A stretch of 64,000 nucleotides of DNA, taken from Streptomyces sp. CB02056 (GTDB taxonomy: Bacteria > Actinomycetota > Actinomycetes > Streptomycetales > Streptomycetaceae). How positions within the stretch are numbered: the first letter of the stretch is position 1; each line of letters begins with the position of its first letter. Where the stretch lies: NCBI RefSeq assembly GCF_001905545.1, contig NZ_LIPD01000027.1:1-64000 (forward strand), given 5' to 3'. Below are positions 26,317 through 34,842 of this stretch, one piece after another. The position numbers were made by a program, and so were the translations under genes. Below the pieces are notes generated by a model that searched no databases, had not been told where the DNA came from, and worked only from the letters and a program-made list of their open reading frames with translations.

Positions 26317-27573
26317 TCACAGGTTCTGGCCGGCTTCGAGCTTCGGCAGGACCTGCTTGATGTCGTTGATCGGGATGGCGAAGCCGAGGCCGACGCTGCC
26401 GGCCGAGCCGCCGGAGGAGCCGGATCCGCCGGGCGCGTACATCGCCGAGTTGATGGCGATGACCTGGCCGTTGGCGTTGATGAGCGGGCCGCCGGAGTTG
26501 CCGGGGTTGAGCGCGGCGTCGGTCTGGAAGGCCTTGTAGGTGGTGGTGCTGCCGCTGTCGGACTGCGGGGCGGTGCCGCGCAGGCCGGGCACGCCGGGCA
26601 GGTAGGGGAGGCCGAAGCCGCCGTTGTTGCTGGTGCTGCCCTCGTCGAGCTGGACGGTGACGTCGCGGTTCTCGGCGCTGATGATGCCGGAGGTGACGGT
26701 GCCGGTGAGGCCGTCGGGGTTGCCGATGGCGACGACCGGGTCGCCGATGGCCACGGTGGAGGAGTCGCCGAGGACGGCGGGGGTGAGGTTCTTCGCGCCG
26801 GTGGCGGTGATCACGGCGACGTCGAGGGCCTTGTCGGTGCCGGTGACGGTGGCCTGGGCGGTGGAGCCGTCCTTGAAGGTGACGGTGATCCGGCCGCCGG
26901 CGGACGCGGTGTCGATCACGTGGTAGTTGGTGAGGATCTGTCCGTCGGTGTTCAGGACGACGCCGGTGCCGGTGGCGGTGCCGTTGCCGGTCTTGACGGT
27001 GATCTCGACGGTGCTGGGCGAGACGGCGGCGGCGACGGCGGCCACGTCGGCGGTGCCGTCGGAGCGGGCGGAGACCGGGCTGGCGATGGTGCCGACGCGG
27101 TTCTCGGAGCCCTGGTGGTCGGCGGCGACCAGGCCGCCGGTGACCCCGCCGAGGACGGCCGCGACCGCGGCGACGGCGGTGACCAGGGCGAGCCGGCCGC
27201 GCAGCAGTCCGCGCCGGGCCCGGCCGCCGTGGTGGCCGGGGCCCTCGGGGGAGCCCGGCCCGAGGATCGTGGGCGGCTCGGGCGGGATCGGCGGGGGCGG
27301 CGGCGGGGCGTCGAAGCCGCCGTCGGAGTGGTCCTCGCGGTAGCTGTACCCGGGCCCGTACCCGTCCGCGCCGGTGGTGCCGGAGCCGCCGGCGGCCGGG
27401 CCGCTGCCGAGCACGGTGCCCTCGATCACCCGGGGCTCCTGGGCCTCGTACTGCCCGGGGGCCTGGTACTGGCCGTGCTGCCCGTACCGGCCGTGGGCCT
27501 GGTAGGGGTCGTACTGCTCGTGGGGCTCGTACGGGCCGTACTGCTCGCTGGGGTGCTGCTGCTTCTCGCTCAT
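26317..27573 (-). CDS. Membrane-anchored trypsin-like serine protease (HtrA/S1C type, no PDZ)
   Basis: A 418-residue protease anchored by one helix. The cytoplasmic N-terminus (about 120 residues) is rich in Tyr, Gln, Gly and Pro; the helix is at about 128-150; the extracellular S1C domain has catalytic His218 (NYHVID), Asp251 (ALDVAVI) and Ser360 (NPGNSGGPLI). It ends shortly after GLGFAIPINDI, so the PDZ domain of classical HtrA/PepD is absent. The ATG at 27573 is used rather than a TTG nine bases upstream. The response regulator follows 68 bases downstream, suggesting an operon or joint regulation. Confidence 0.9.
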   Translation of the reverse strand: MSEKQQHPSEQYGPYEPHEQYDPYQAHGRYGQHGQYQAPGQYEAQEPRVIEGTVLGSGPAAGGSGTTGADGYGPGYSYREDHSDGGFDAPPPPPPIPPEPPTILGPGSPEGPGHHGGRARRGLLRGRLALVTAVAAVAAVLGGVTGGLVAADHQGSENRVGTIASPVSARSDGTADVAAVAAAVSPSTVEITVKTGNGTATGTGVVLNTDGQILTNYHVIDTASAGGRITVTFKDGSTAQATVTGTDKALDVAVITATGAKNLTPAVLGDSSTVAIGDPVVAIGNPDGLTGTVTSGIISAENRDVTVQLDEGSTSNNGGFGLPYLPGVPGLRGTAPQSDSGSTTTYKAFQTDAALNPGNSGGPLINANGQVIAINSAMYAPGGSGSSGGSAGSVGLGFAIPINDIKQVLPKLEAGQNL

Positions 27574-27607
27574 GTCGACCAAGCTCGGCCCGGTGCATGA
27601 GGAGTGG

Positions 27608-27653
27608 ATGAGAACCGGCTCAGAACGGGGAGAGAAGCCCGTTGGGTTCTCAT
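27608..27653 (-). promoter_or_regulatory. Candidate response-regulator operator: 11-base phased repeats
   Basis: GAGAACCGGCT (27610-27620), CAGAACGGGGA (27621-27631) and GAGAAGCCCGT (27632-27642) follow one another with an exact 11-base pitch. ATGAGAACC (27608-27616) and GGTTCTCAT (27645-27653) are also perfect inverted repeats bounding the block. It lies 35-80 bases before the protease start. OmpR-family regulators bind such phased repeats; regulation by the adjacent MprA-like protein is inferred. Confidence 0.55.
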
Positions 27654-27726
27654 AAAGCCTGGTCAGCCCGCCTGCCGAGCGGAACCGGCCGCTCCGGTAC
27701 GGGCCCGCCGCTCCGGTCCGGGCCGG

Positions 27727-28785
27727 CTACTCCGCTACGGACCGGCCGGGGGCGTCGCCGCCGCAGCCGCAGGAACGGCGGATGACCAGCCGGGACGGGA
27801 AGGTGCGGACCCGCTCGGTGTCCGAGCCGGGCACCATCAGCGAGTCGTCCAGCACTAGGTCCACGGCGGCCCGGGCCATCGCGTCGCGGTCGGAGGCGAC
27901 GGTGGTCAGCGGCGGGTCGGCGAGCGCGGCCTCCGGCACGTCGTCGAAGCCGGCCACCGCGAGGTCCTCCGGGACCCGCAGGCCGACCTCGCGGGCGGCC
28001 CGCAGCACGCCGATCGCCTGGTCGTCGGTGGAGCAGAAGATCGCCCGCGGCCGGTCCGGCGAGCGGAGCACGCCGAGCGCGACGTCGTAGGCGCCGTAGC
28101 GGTGGAAGGGCGCGTCGATCAGGTGCGGCTCGGTGGGGACGCCGTGCGCGTCCATGGCGCGCTGCCAGCCCTCGACGTGGTCGATGACCGGGTCGCCGGG
28201 GGCGGGGGACTCGACCGGGCCGCCGAAGCAGGCCACGTACGGGTGCCCGTGCACCTCCAGCAGGTGGCGCACGATCGCCTCGGCGCCCGCCACGTCGTCG
28301 GTGACCACCGCGACGTCGTCGATGGCCTCGGGCCGGCGGTGCAGCAGCACGACCTTGGCGCCCTCCATCGCGGCGAACTCCTCGGCGGCGCGCTGCGAGG
28401 GGCCCTGGCTGACCAGGATCAGGCCGGAGACGCGCATCCCGAGGAAGGCGCGGACGTAGTGCACCTCGCGGTCGTCCACGTAGTCGGAGTTGCCGATCAG
28501 CACGAGCTTGCCGCGCTCGGAGGCGGCCCGTTCCACGGCGTGCGCCATCTCGGCGAAGAAGGGCTGGCGGGCGTCCGGGACGACCATGCCGATCAGGTTG
28601 GTGCGCCGGGAGGCCATCGCCTGGGCGACGCTGTTCGGCCGGTAGCCGAGCTGGTCGATCGCCGCGAGGACCTTCTCCCGGGTCGCGGGTGCGACCGGGC
28701 GCGGACCGTTGTTGATGACGTAGCTGACGACCGCGGTCGAGGTACCAGCCAGCCGGGCTACATCGTCGCGCGTCACTTTGGCCAC
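27727..28785 (-). CDS. LacI-family transcriptional regulator
   Basis: A 352-residue repressor-type protein. The N-terminal helix-turn-helix is [23 protein letters not shown] followed by the hinge [16 protein letters not shown]; a periplasmic-binding-protein-like sensor domain follows ([54 protein letters not shown]). The C-terminus carries an unusual RRSCGCGGD Cys cluster. The GTG start is the family start. Its ligand and targets are unknown; no sugar transporter or glycosidase lies nearby. The same gene sits beside glnR in S. coelicolor. Confidence 0.9.
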   Translation of the reverse strand: MAKVTRDDVARLAGTSTAVVSYVINNGPRPVAPATREKVLAAIDQLGYRPNSVAQAMASRRTNLIGMVVPDARQPFFAEMAHAVERAASERGKLVLIGNSDYVDDREVHYVRAFLGMRVSGLILVSQGPSQRAAEEFAAMEGAKVVLLHRRPEAIDDVAVVTDDVAGAEAIVRHLLEVHGHPYVACFGGPVESPAPGDPVIDHVEGWQRAMDAHGVPTEPHLIDAPFHRYGAYDVALGVLRSPDRPRAIFCSTDDQAIGVLRAAREVGLRVPEDLAVAGFDDVPEAALADPPLTTVASDRDAMARAAVDLVLDDSLMVPGSDTERVRTFPSRLVIRRSCGCGGDAPGRSVAE

Positions 28786-28879
28786 GGGGGGAGTCTACGC
28801 GTGTGGCCTCCGGGGCGGCAGGGGGAGCTGGGGCCTTGTTCGGCAGGCCGGCGGGCGGCTCCGGGAGGAACCGGACAAG

Positions 28880-28903
28880 CCGGGCGGGGGACGGCCCGCC
28901 CGG
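28880..28903 (-). terminator. Hairpin downstream of glnR
   Basis: CCGGGCGGG (28880-28888) and CCCGCCCGG (28895-28903) pair perfectly with a 6-base loop, 7 bases after the glnR stop on the minus strand. It is a probable glnR terminator. Confidence 0.7.
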
Positions 28904-28910
28904 CCGGTCC

Positions 28911-29642
28911 TCAGGCGTCCAGGGGGGTGGCGGGGCGCTGGGCGAGCTCCGGCCGCTCGCCCTTCTCGGGCTTCTCCGGGACGACGAAGCGGTAGCCGAC
29001 GTTGCGCACCGTGCCGATCAGCTGCTCGTGCTCCACGCCGAGCTTGGCGCGCAGCCGCCGGACGTGCACGTCCACCGTCCGGGTGCCGCCGAAGTAGTCG
29101 TAGCCCCAGACCTCCTGCAGCAGCTGCGCCCGGGTGAAGACCCGGCCGGGGTGCTGCGCGAGGTACTTGATCAGCTCGAACTCCTTGAAGGTGAGGTCGA
29201 GCGCCCGGCCCTTGAGCTTGGCGGAGTAGGTCGCCTCGTCGACCGAGAGGTCGCCGTTGCGGATCTCCATCGGGCTGTCGTCGGTGACGACCTGGAGGCG
29301 GCCGAGCGCGAGCCGCAGCCGGGCCTCGACCTCGGCCGGGCCCGCGGTGTCCAGCAGGACGTCGTCGATGCCCCACTCGGCGGTGACGGCGGCCAGGCCG
29401 CCCTCGGTGACCACCAGGATCAGCGGGCAGCCGATGCCGGTGGACCGCAGCAGCTGGCAGAGGCTGCGGATCTGCGGCAGGTCACGCCGGCCGTCGACCA
29501 GGATGACGTCCGCGCTGGGCGTGTCCACCAGGGCCGAGCCCTCGGCGGGGGCCACCCGGACGTTGTGCAGCAGCAGTCCGAGGGCGGGCAGCACTTCGGC
29601 GGACGGTTGCAGCGCATTGGTGAGGAGGAGGAGAGAACTCAT
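28911..29642 (-). CDS. glnR: Global nitrogen regulator GlnR
   Basis: Orphan OmpR-family regulator that activates nitrogen-assimilation genes in actinomycetes. The 243-residue protein has an atypical receiver domain with Asp50 ([12 protein letters not shown]) but without the full acidic pocket. Its winged-helix domain ([54 protein letters not shown], with the turn between) is nearly invariant in GlnR. There is no partner kinase beside it, as expected. The ATG is well placed after AGGGGA. Its order beside the LacI gene agrees with S. coelicolor. Targets are not in this window as far as I can see. Confidence 0.93.
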   Translation of the reverse strand: MSSLLLLTNALQPSAEVLPALGLLLHNVRVAPAEGSALVDTPSADVILVDGRRDLPQIRSLCQLLRSTGIGCPLILVVTEGGLAAVTAEWGIDDVLLDTAGPAEVEARLRLALGRLQVVTDDSPMEIRNGDLSVDEATYSAKLKGRALDLTFKEFELIKYLAQHPGRVFTRAQLLQEVWGYDYFGGTRTVDVHVRRLRAKLGVEHEQLIGTVRNVGYRFVVPEKPEKGERPELAQRPATPLDA

Positions 29643-30383
29643 ACCCGGTGGTCCCCTTTCCGGGTCGTCGCGGTCGCGTGACGGCTGCCGCCACAGCCGG
29701 ATGGCGCACGTGCTGAGGGGGAGGGGAGGACGACGGCCGGTCGCGGCGGACCGGGGGAGCGGACGGCGTGCGGGGCGCGACGGCGGGTCCGCCGGGGGTC
29801 CCGCAACCCCGGGCGCATCGTTTCTGCCCTGTTCCTCACCGCGAACCCTCCGGTCTGGTCCGGCGCCGGGTGGCGGCCCGGTGCCGGGTGGCGATGCCCC
29901 GGCCGGCCGGGGCACGTCGTTGTGCCGCGCCGGCCGGGAGGTCCCTGCTGCGCGCCGGGGGTGGGCCGACGAATCGCAAGAACGTCCGTACCGGCGTCCT
30001 GGAAGCACAAAAGGACCCGGGGGCGACTCTGCCCGGATCCCTCTTGGTGGTCGAGGATAGCCGACCGCCCCCTCCGCCGGGAGTGCCGGAATCCGGCGGT
30101 TCGCCCAATTCGGGCGTGCGCCGGGTGAGGCTGGACACAGCTTCGAGCGCCGGTCCGGCGCTGGTCCGGCGCCTCCGGGTGGCGGTCCGGTGCGAGGCCG
30201 GTGCGTACTCCGTGCCGGTCCGGCCAGGGCGATTGCCGCTCGTGGTGGCCGACACGCCATCATGGGGGGCGCACATCGGAGGCGCTGTTCGGGTCCATCG
30301 TTCGGGTGGTCGGGCGGCCGTCGCGGTGGCGAGCCGGACCGGGGTACCGGAGCCGGGCGAGGACGACGAGAAGGGGTGGCCCG
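29643..30383. other. 741-base intergenic region upstream of glnR
   Basis: Long open frames cross this stretch but none has family resemblance or a convincing start, and I treat it as non-coding. It contains a perfect 20-base palindrome, TGCCCCGGCCGGCCGGGGCA, at 29895-29914, about 255 bases before glnR, and several imperfect hairpins. It should hold the promoters of glnR and of the MoaD-like gene. Confidence 0.5.
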
Positions 30384-30677
30384 ATGGGCGCGACCACCGA
30401 GCCCGCGAGCGGCGCCCGGGTGCGCGGGACGATCCGCTACTGGGCGGCGGCGAAGTCCGAGGCCGGGCTGGCCGAGGAGCCGTACGAGGCGGCGACCCTG
30501 GCGGAGGCGCTGGCGGCGGCCAGGGCGCGGCACGCCGACCGGCCGAAGCTCGTCCAGCTGCTCGGGCACTGCTCGTACCTGGTCGACGGGGCCCAGGTGG
30601 GCGGCCGCGACCACGCGACCGTCGCCCTGACCGAGGGCGGGACGGTCGAGGTCCTCCCGCCGTTCGCGGGAGGCTGA
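30384..30677 (+). CDS. MoaD/ThiS family sulfur-carrier-like protein
   Basis: A 97-residue beta-grasp protein ending in the diglycine FAGG needed for C-terminal thiocarboxylation. [15 protein letters not shown] at the N-terminus and [12 protein letters not shown] at the end match the MoaD/ThiS family. MoaD donates sulfur to molybdopterin precursor; no other molybdopterin or thiamine genes are adjacent, so which pathway it serves is open. A sulfur-transfer context is possible as a rhodanese lies 3 kb downstream. The ATG has GAAGGGG upstream. Another gene starts 5 bases after the stop. Confidence 0.85.
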   Translation: MGATTEPASGARVRGTIRYWAAAKSEAGLAEEPYEAATLAEALAAARARHADRPKLVQLLGHCSYLVDGAQVGGRDHATVALTEGGTVEVLPPFAGG

Positions 30678-30682
30678 GCGGC

Positions 30683-32140
30683 GTGACGGACATGAACAAC
30701 CCGAACCACCCGAACCACGGCGGCCACGGCGAGTGGCCGCAGCAGCCCCACCAGCCGTACCCGCCGCAGGCCCACCAGCCGCAGCAGCCGTACCCGCAGC
30801 AGCAACAGCAGCCGTACGTCCCGCCGCAGCAGCCCGGCCACCAGTCGCCGTACGGCTACCCGGTGGACGACGCGGCGGCGACCGCGGTGCTGCCGGCGGT
30901 GCCCGCGTTCGACGACGCGGCCGCGACCACCCTGCTGCCGCCGGTGCCGGCGGTGAGCGACGCCGAGGCGACGGCGCTGCTGCCGCCGGTGGTGGTGTCC
31001 GGTCCGCTGTCGGGCGCGCCCCGGCCGCAGGGTCACCAGCCGCATCAGCCGCAGGGTCACCAGCCGCAGCAGGCCCACCAGCCGTACCAGCCGCCCCAGG
31101 CCCAGCAGGCCCAGCAGGTCCCGCAGGCCCAGCAGGTCCCGCAGCCGCAGCAGGCTCCGCAGCCGCGGCAGCGGCGGCGGCCGCCGGAGCAGCCGGTGCA
31201 GCCCCAGCCGGATCCGACGATCCAGCTGCAGCTCCCCCGGCCGCCGGGGCCGCGGGCCCGGCACGCGGCCCCGGCGCCGCAGCAGGCCCCCGCGCAGCAG
31301 GCGGCGGAGGCCTTCGACCCGCCGACCATGACGCTCAAGCGCCCGGTGGCCCCCGGCCCGCTGGGCGCCCCCGCCGCGCCGCCGTACGGGGCCGTCCCGC
31401 CGCAGGCGGTGCCGCCCGCCGGTCCGCGCGGCCGGACCGGTTCGCCGATCATCGACCCGGGCCTGCAGCCGGCCCTGATCACCGCCGCCGTGGCCGTGCT
31501 GCTGGCCGGCGGTGCCGCGCTCGGGCAGGTCGCGCTGGCCCTGGTGGTCGCGCCGCTCCAGCTGCTGACGGCGGCCGGCTGGTTCCGGCTGAACGGCATG
31601 TGGCCGGCCCGGCAGGGCATCCTGCTCGCCGCGCTGGCGGGCCTGACGGCGGACGTGGCGGTGCTGCTGGCGGACTCCGACGGCGGCGTGGCGGCCGTGG
31701 TGGGCACCCTGGGCGGGTTCTTCCTGCTCGTCCTGGTGTTGCAGACGTTCCGCCCGTCGGACCCGAAGGAGCGGTTCTACGCGCTGACCGTGCTCGGCTC
31801 GGCCACCGTGGTGACGGTGCTGTGCACCGCGCTGCTGCTGGCCGACTGGGTGCCGGCCGCGGTGGGCGCGGTGGCGCTGGCCACCCTGCTGGCCGCGGCG
31901 CCGCTGCCCGGGCCGAAGCAGCTGGGCCCGGTGCTGGGCCTGGCCGCGGCGGTGCTGCTGGGCCTGCTGGTCGGGGCCCCGTTGGCGCTCGGTGCGCTGG
32001 CCGGGCTGGGTGCGCTGGTCGGCCGTCGGGTCGCGGCGTACGACTTCCCGTCCCGCTTCGTGCACATGACGGCGGGCGTGGCGCTGCCGCTGGCGGTGGC
32101 CGCGCCGCTGGCCTGGATCGCCACGGAGCTGCTGGCCTGA
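30683..32140 (+). CDS. Pro/Gln/His-rich integral membrane protein of unknown function
   Basis: A 485-residue protein with two unlike halves. Residues 1 to about 250 are a low-complexity cytoplasmic region rich in Pro, Gln and His, with three related repeats of the form [30 protein letters not shown] and [12 protein letters not shown]. The second half has about seven membrane helices. The GTG at 30683 has GGGAGG nine bases upstream; an ATG nine bases later is possible. It follows the MoaD-like gene by 5 bases. Function is unknown; the repeats may be interaction motifs. Confidence 0.75.
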   Translation: MTDMNNPNHPNHGGHGEWPQQPHQPYPPQAHQPQQPYPQQQQQPYVPPQQPGHQSPYGYPVDDAAATAVLPAVPAFDDAAATTLLPPVPAVSDAEATALLPPVVVSGPLSGAPRPQGHQPHQPQGHQPQQAHQPYQPPQAQQAQQVPQAQQVPQPQQAPQPRQRRRPPEQPVQPQPDPTIQLQLPRPPGPRARHAAPAPQQAPAQQAAEAFDPPTMTLKRPVAPGPLGAPAAPPYGAVPPQAVPPAGPRGRTGSPIIDPGLQPALITAAVAVLLAGGAALGQVALALVVAPLQLLTAAGWFRLNGMWPARQGILLAALAGLTADVAVLLADSDGGVAAVVGTLGGFFLLVLVLQTFRPSDPKERFYALTVLGSATVVTVLCTALLLADWVPAAVGAVALATLLAAAPLPGPKQLGPVLGLAAAVLLGLLVGAPLALGALAGLGALVGRRVAAYDFPSRFVHMTAGVALPLAVAAPLAWIATELLA

Positions 32141-32180
32141 GCCACCCGTACCCACCCGTCCAGGCCTGTTCAGGTCGAAT

Positions 32181-32211
32181 TCCCGCCCCGGAACCATGTT
32201 CCGGGGCGGGA
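32181..32211 (+). terminator. Hairpin after the Pro/Gln-rich membrane protein gene
   Basis: The arms 32181-32194 and 32198-32211 form a perfect 14-base-pair stem (outermost T-A pair included) with a CAT loop, 40 bases after the stop codon. Very stable, probable terminator. Confidence 0.82.
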
Positions 32212-32277
32212 CGTCGTACGGTCGTGCGAGGGCGGACGTGTCCTGCGTCCGCCACGGAACGGTGAACGACCCACTGC

Positions 32278-32309
32278 GAACGACCACAGCGACGAACGAC
32301 CACAGCGAC
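32278..32309 (+). repeat. Two perfect copies of a 16-base unit before the DUF2993 gene
   Basis: GAACGACCACAGCGAC occurs at 32278-32293 and 32294-32309, with a related, imperfect copy beginning at 32264. It lies 20 bases before the start codon, where it could form part of a promoter or operator. Confidence 0.8.
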
Positions 32310-32329
32310 CGGCGACGACGGGGGACACG

Positions 32330-33064
32330 ATGCGCGGATGGCTGAAGGCCACGATCGGCCTGGCGGTGCTCTCCGGCCTGCTGCTGGGTGCGGACCGGAT
32401 CGCGGTGGGCGTGGCCGAGGACGAGGCCGCCGACCGGATCGTGAAGAGCGGCCGGATGAGCCAGCGCCCGGACGTCTCGATCGAGGGCTTCCCGTTCCTC
32501 ACCCAGGTGCTGTCGATGAAGCTGGACGACGTCCGGATCTCCTCCGACGGCCTGGCCGTCGGCGACGGCAGCCACCAGGTGGCGCTGCACTCGTTCAAGG
32601 CGCGGCTCGCCGGGGTCAAGGTCAGCGACAGCATGAGCAGTGCCACGGTGGACAGCGGCACCGGCAGCGGGGTGATCTCCTACCCGGACCTCGCGCAGCT
32701 GCTGCCGCCCGCCTCCCAGCTGCTGCACGGCGCCAAGCTGCCGGTGGGCGGCAACTCCCGGCTGAGCCTGGCCTACGCCGGTCCGGGCAAGGTCAAGGCC
32801 TCGCTGGGTCCGATCGAGATCGGCGAGGGCAGCGTGCGCAACAAGGGGAACACCGTCACGGTGGACGGCTTCCGGCTGAGCTCGCTGGCGGGGCTGGTGG
32901 CCGGTGCCACCAACCAGCAGCTGGAGCCGATGAGCTTCACCCTGGACTCGCTGCCGGCCGGGCTGAAGCTGGCCGACAAGGAGGGCGGGGGCGGCGGTGT
33001 GACGCCGCTGCCGGAGGGCCTCCAGCTGACCTTCGACGGCAAGGACGTCAAGCTCCTGGGCTGA
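32330..33064 (+). CDS. DUF2993 (LmeA-like) exported protein
   Basis: A 244-residue protein with an N-terminal hydrophobic segment (about residues 4-24) that serves as signal or anchor, followed by a beta-rich domain with ISIEGFPFLTQVLSMKLDDVRIS-like sequence (VSIEGFPFLTQVL, KLDDVRI). This is the DUF2993 family, which includes mycobacterial LmeA, a phosphoinositide-binding protein needed for mannosylated glycolipid maturation. A lipid-binding envelope role is inferred. It has its own upstream gap with tandem repeats and is followed by the Cys-leader/rhodanese unit. Confidence 0.82.
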   Translation: MRGWLKATIGLAVLSGLLLGADRIAVGVAEDEAADRIVKSGRMSQRPDVSIEGFPFLTQVLSMKLDDVRISSDGLAVGDGSHQVALHSFKARLAGVKVSDSMSSATVDSGTGSGVISYPDLAQLLPPASQLLHGAKLPVGGNSRLSLAYAGPGKVKASLGPIEIGEGSVRNKGNTVTVDGFRLSSLAGLVAGATNQQLEPMSFTLDSLPAGLKLADKEGGGGGVTPLPEGLQLTFDGKDVKLLG

Positions 33065-33070
33065 TCCAGG

Positions 33071-33103
33071 CCCGTCCCCGGCCCGTCCCCGGCCCGTCCC
33101 CGG
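33071..33103 (+). repeat. Three perfect tandem copies of an 11-base unit
   Basis: CCCGTCCCCGG occurs at 33071-33081, 33082-33092 and 33093-33103, with a partial fourth copy, starting 7 bases after the DUF2993 stop. The role is unknown. Confidence 0.88.
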
Positions 33104-33297
33104 CCCGGTCCCAAGGCCCGCCCACGGCTGTGCCGAATCGTTCCGCTCCGCGAGACGCGCTGTCCAGCGTGGGCCGTGGAGCGGTGTCGTTCGCGCCCCG
33201 CGCACGCCCTCCGGGGGCCGCCGGCCGGGCCCGGACAGGCCGGACCGGGGGTAAATCCCATCATCCGGTCGTTCTGATCCCACTATTCGATACGCTG

Positions 33298-33327
33298 ATG
33301 ACAGCGGGCCTCCGGTGTCCCTAGCAT
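33298..33327 (+). promoter_or_regulatory. Promoter of the Cys-rich leader and rhodanese
   Basis: ATGACA at 33298-33303 resembles the -35 consensus and TAGCAT at 33322-33327 the -10, with an 18-base spacer. The -10 ends 7 bases before the leader ATG at 33335, so the transcript should start at or next to the ATG (leaderless). Confidence 0.7.
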
Positions 33328-33334
33328 CGTCGGC

Positions 33335-33415
33335 ATGAAGCGACAGACGGACCTCACGAAGCGGCGGGCGGTAGACCTGTGCCGCGTGGCCGCCTGTCTG
33401 TGTCGAATGCGCTGA
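33335..33415 (+). CDS. Cys-rich leader peptide upstream of a thiosulfate sulfurtransferase
   Basis: A 26-codon ORF, MKRQTDLTKRRAVDL then CRVAACLCRMR, with Cys at positions 16, 21 and 23. It matches the actinobacterial leader-peptide type (basic start, VDLCRVAACLC ending) found before sulfur-assimilation genes. Translation through clustered Cys codons is thought to sense cysteinyl-tRNA supply and control the downstream gene. It appears leaderless (TAGCAT 7 bases upstream). A stable hairpin lies 46 bases after its stop, before the rhodanese at 33649, as an attenuation mechanism would need. Confidence 0.8.
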   Translation: MKRQTDLTKRRAVDLCRVAACLCRMR

Positions 33416-33460
33416 TTCGGCGCCCCCGGCAGGGCAGTTGACGCCCGCCGCCGATCTTTC

Positions 33461-33498
33461 CGGCGACCGCGCCCGGCCCCCCGGGCCGGCGGTCGCCG
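33461..33498 (+). terminator. Attenuator-like hairpin between leader peptide and rhodanese
   Basis: CGGCGACCG (33461-33469) pairs with CGGTCGCCG (33490-33498). Inside, GCCCGG (33471-33476) pairs with CCGGGC (33481-33486), with small bulges between the two helices. There is no U-tract, as is common in these genomes. The position suggests transcription or translation attenuation. Confidence 0.6.
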
Positions 33499-33648
33499 AG
33501 GTACTCCGCAGTCTCCTGCCCGGCCGCACCGGCCCACCCCCTCGTCCCGCTATTCGGACAGGGTTTCGGACCGCACCCTCCCGGGCACCCTGCAGCACCC
33601 TCCTGAGCAGCACCTTCCGCACAACCGCCCTCGGATGGAGAACCCACC

Positions 33649-34485
33649 ATGAGCCGCAGCGACGTCCTGGTCGACGCCGACTGGGTCCAGGCCCACCTGG
33701 ACGACCCGAAGGTCGTCATCGTCGAGGTCGACGAGGACACCTCCGCGTACGAGAAGAACCACATCCGCAACGCCGTCCGGATCGACTGGAAGCAGGACCT
33801 CCAGGACCCGGTCCGCCGCGACTTCATCGACCAGGCCGGCTTCGAGGCCCTGCTGAGCGCCAAGGGCATCGCCAACGACCAGACCGTCGTGCTGTACGGC
33901 GGCAACAACAACTGGTTCGCCTCGTACGCCTACTGGTACTTCAAGCTGTACGGCCACGGCGACGTCCGCCTGCTGGACGGCGGCCGCAAGAAGTGGGAGC
34001 TGGACTCCCGCGACCTGGTCGCCGAGGTGCCGGCCCGCCCGGCCACCGAGTACACGGCGCAGGCAGCCGACGCCTCGATCCGCGCCTTCCGCGACGACGT
34101 GATCGCCGCCATCGGCACCCTGAACCTGGTCGACGTCCGCTCGCCCGACGAGTTCTCCGGCAAGCTGCTCGCCCCGGCGCACCTCCCGCAGGAGCAGTCG
34201 CAGCGCCCCGGCCACGTGCCGAGCGCCCGCAACATCCCGTGGGCCAAGAACGCCAACGACGACGGCACCTTCAAGAGCGACGACGAGCTCAAGGCGCTGT
34301 ACGAGGCCGAGGGCATCGACCTGGCGAAGGACACCATCGCCTACTGCCGCATCGGCGAGCGCTCCGCGCTCACCTGGTTCGTGCTGCACGAGCTGCTCGG
34401 CCAGGAGAACGTCAAGAACTACGACGGCTCGTGGACCGAGTACGGCAGCCTGGTCGGCGTGCCGATCGAGCTCGGCAGCAACTGA
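33649..34485 (+). CDS. sseA: Thiosulfate/3-mercaptopyruvate sulfurtransferase (rhodanese)
   Basis: Transfers sulfane sulfur to an acceptor through a Cys persulfide. The 278-residue protein has two rhodanese domains. The N-terminal one is catalytically inactive (HIRNAVRIDW region), and the C-terminal one has active-site Cys233 in the loop YCRIGERSALTW. In S. coelicolor and mycobacteria the orthologue is also called cysA. It starts with ATG 233 bases after the Cys-rich leader ORF, which probably controls it, and is followed 37 bases later by the DUF1416 gene, a constant partner. Confidence 0.92.
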   Translation: MSRSDVLVDADWVQAHLDDPKVVIVEVDEDTSAYEKNHIRNAVRIDWKQDLQDPVRRDFIDQAGFEALLSAKGIANDQTVVLYGGNNNWFASYAYWYFKLYGHGDVRLLDGGRKKWELDSRDLVAEVPARPATEYTAQAADASIRAFRDDVIAAIGTLNLVDVRSPDEFSGKLLAPAHLPQEQSQRPGHVPSARNIPWAKNANDDGTFKSDDELKALYEAEGIDLAKDTIAYCRIGERSALTWFVLHELLGQENVKNYDGSWTEYGSLVGVPIELGSN

Positions 34486-34522
34486 GCCCCCGGCTCGACC
34501 CGTAAGTCAGAAGGAGACAGAC

Positions 34523-34813
34523 ATGTGCGGTGCGAAGGCCGGCGGCCCGGACCTGGCAGGAGTTGACGTGGCGAACGAGACGATCATCCAGGGTTCGGTG
34601 ACCCGCGACGGAGAGCCGGTCAACGGCTACGTGCGGCTGCTGGACGAGGGCGGCGAGTTCACGGCCGAGGTGCCCACCTCGGCGACCGGCCAGTTCCGGT
34701 TCTTCGCCCGCCCGGGCAAGTGGACCCTGCGCGCGCTGGTGCCGGGCCAGACCGTGGACCGTCAGGTGGTGGCCTCCCAGGGCACCGCCGTCGAGGTCGC
34801 GATCGCGGTCTGA
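34523..34813 (+). CDS. DUF1416 family protein, partner of the rhodanese
   Basis: A 96-residue soluble protein that begins MCGAKAGGP, with a conserved Cys directly after the initiator Met. The rest is a beta-sandwich-like domain (GSVTRDGEPVNGYVRLLDEGGEFTAEVPTSATGQFRFFARPGKWTLRAL, in parts). The gene almost always follows the sseA/cysA-type rhodanese in actinobacteria, so a role as sulfur acceptor or stabiliser is plausible but unproven. AAGGAG lies at good spacing before the ATG. A strong terminator follows. Confidence 0.85.
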   Translation: MCGAKAGGPDLAGVDVANETIIQGSVTRDGEPVNGYVRLLDEGGEFTAEVPTSATGQFRFFARPGKWTLRALVPGQTVDRQVVASQGTAVEVAIAV

Positions 34814-34842
34814 CCGGAGCCGGGACGATCCCGGACCAGACT

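Noticed and set aside
26317-27573. Protease gene truncated because the PDZ domain is missing
   Set aside because: The catalytic domain is complete and ends with a normal stop. Streptomycete members of this group commonly lack PDZ, as I recall.
29768-30682. In-frame upstream extension of the Pro/Gln-rich membrane protein
   Set aside because: The stretch is Arg/Gly/Pro-rich without conserved motifs and overlaps the MoaD-like gene. The GTG at 30683 has a proper ribosome site.
31030-31200. Short regular repeats resembling a CRISPR-like array
   Set aside because: They are in-frame codons for Pro/Gln/His-rich sequence, with no constant repeat length, no unique spacers and no cas genes.
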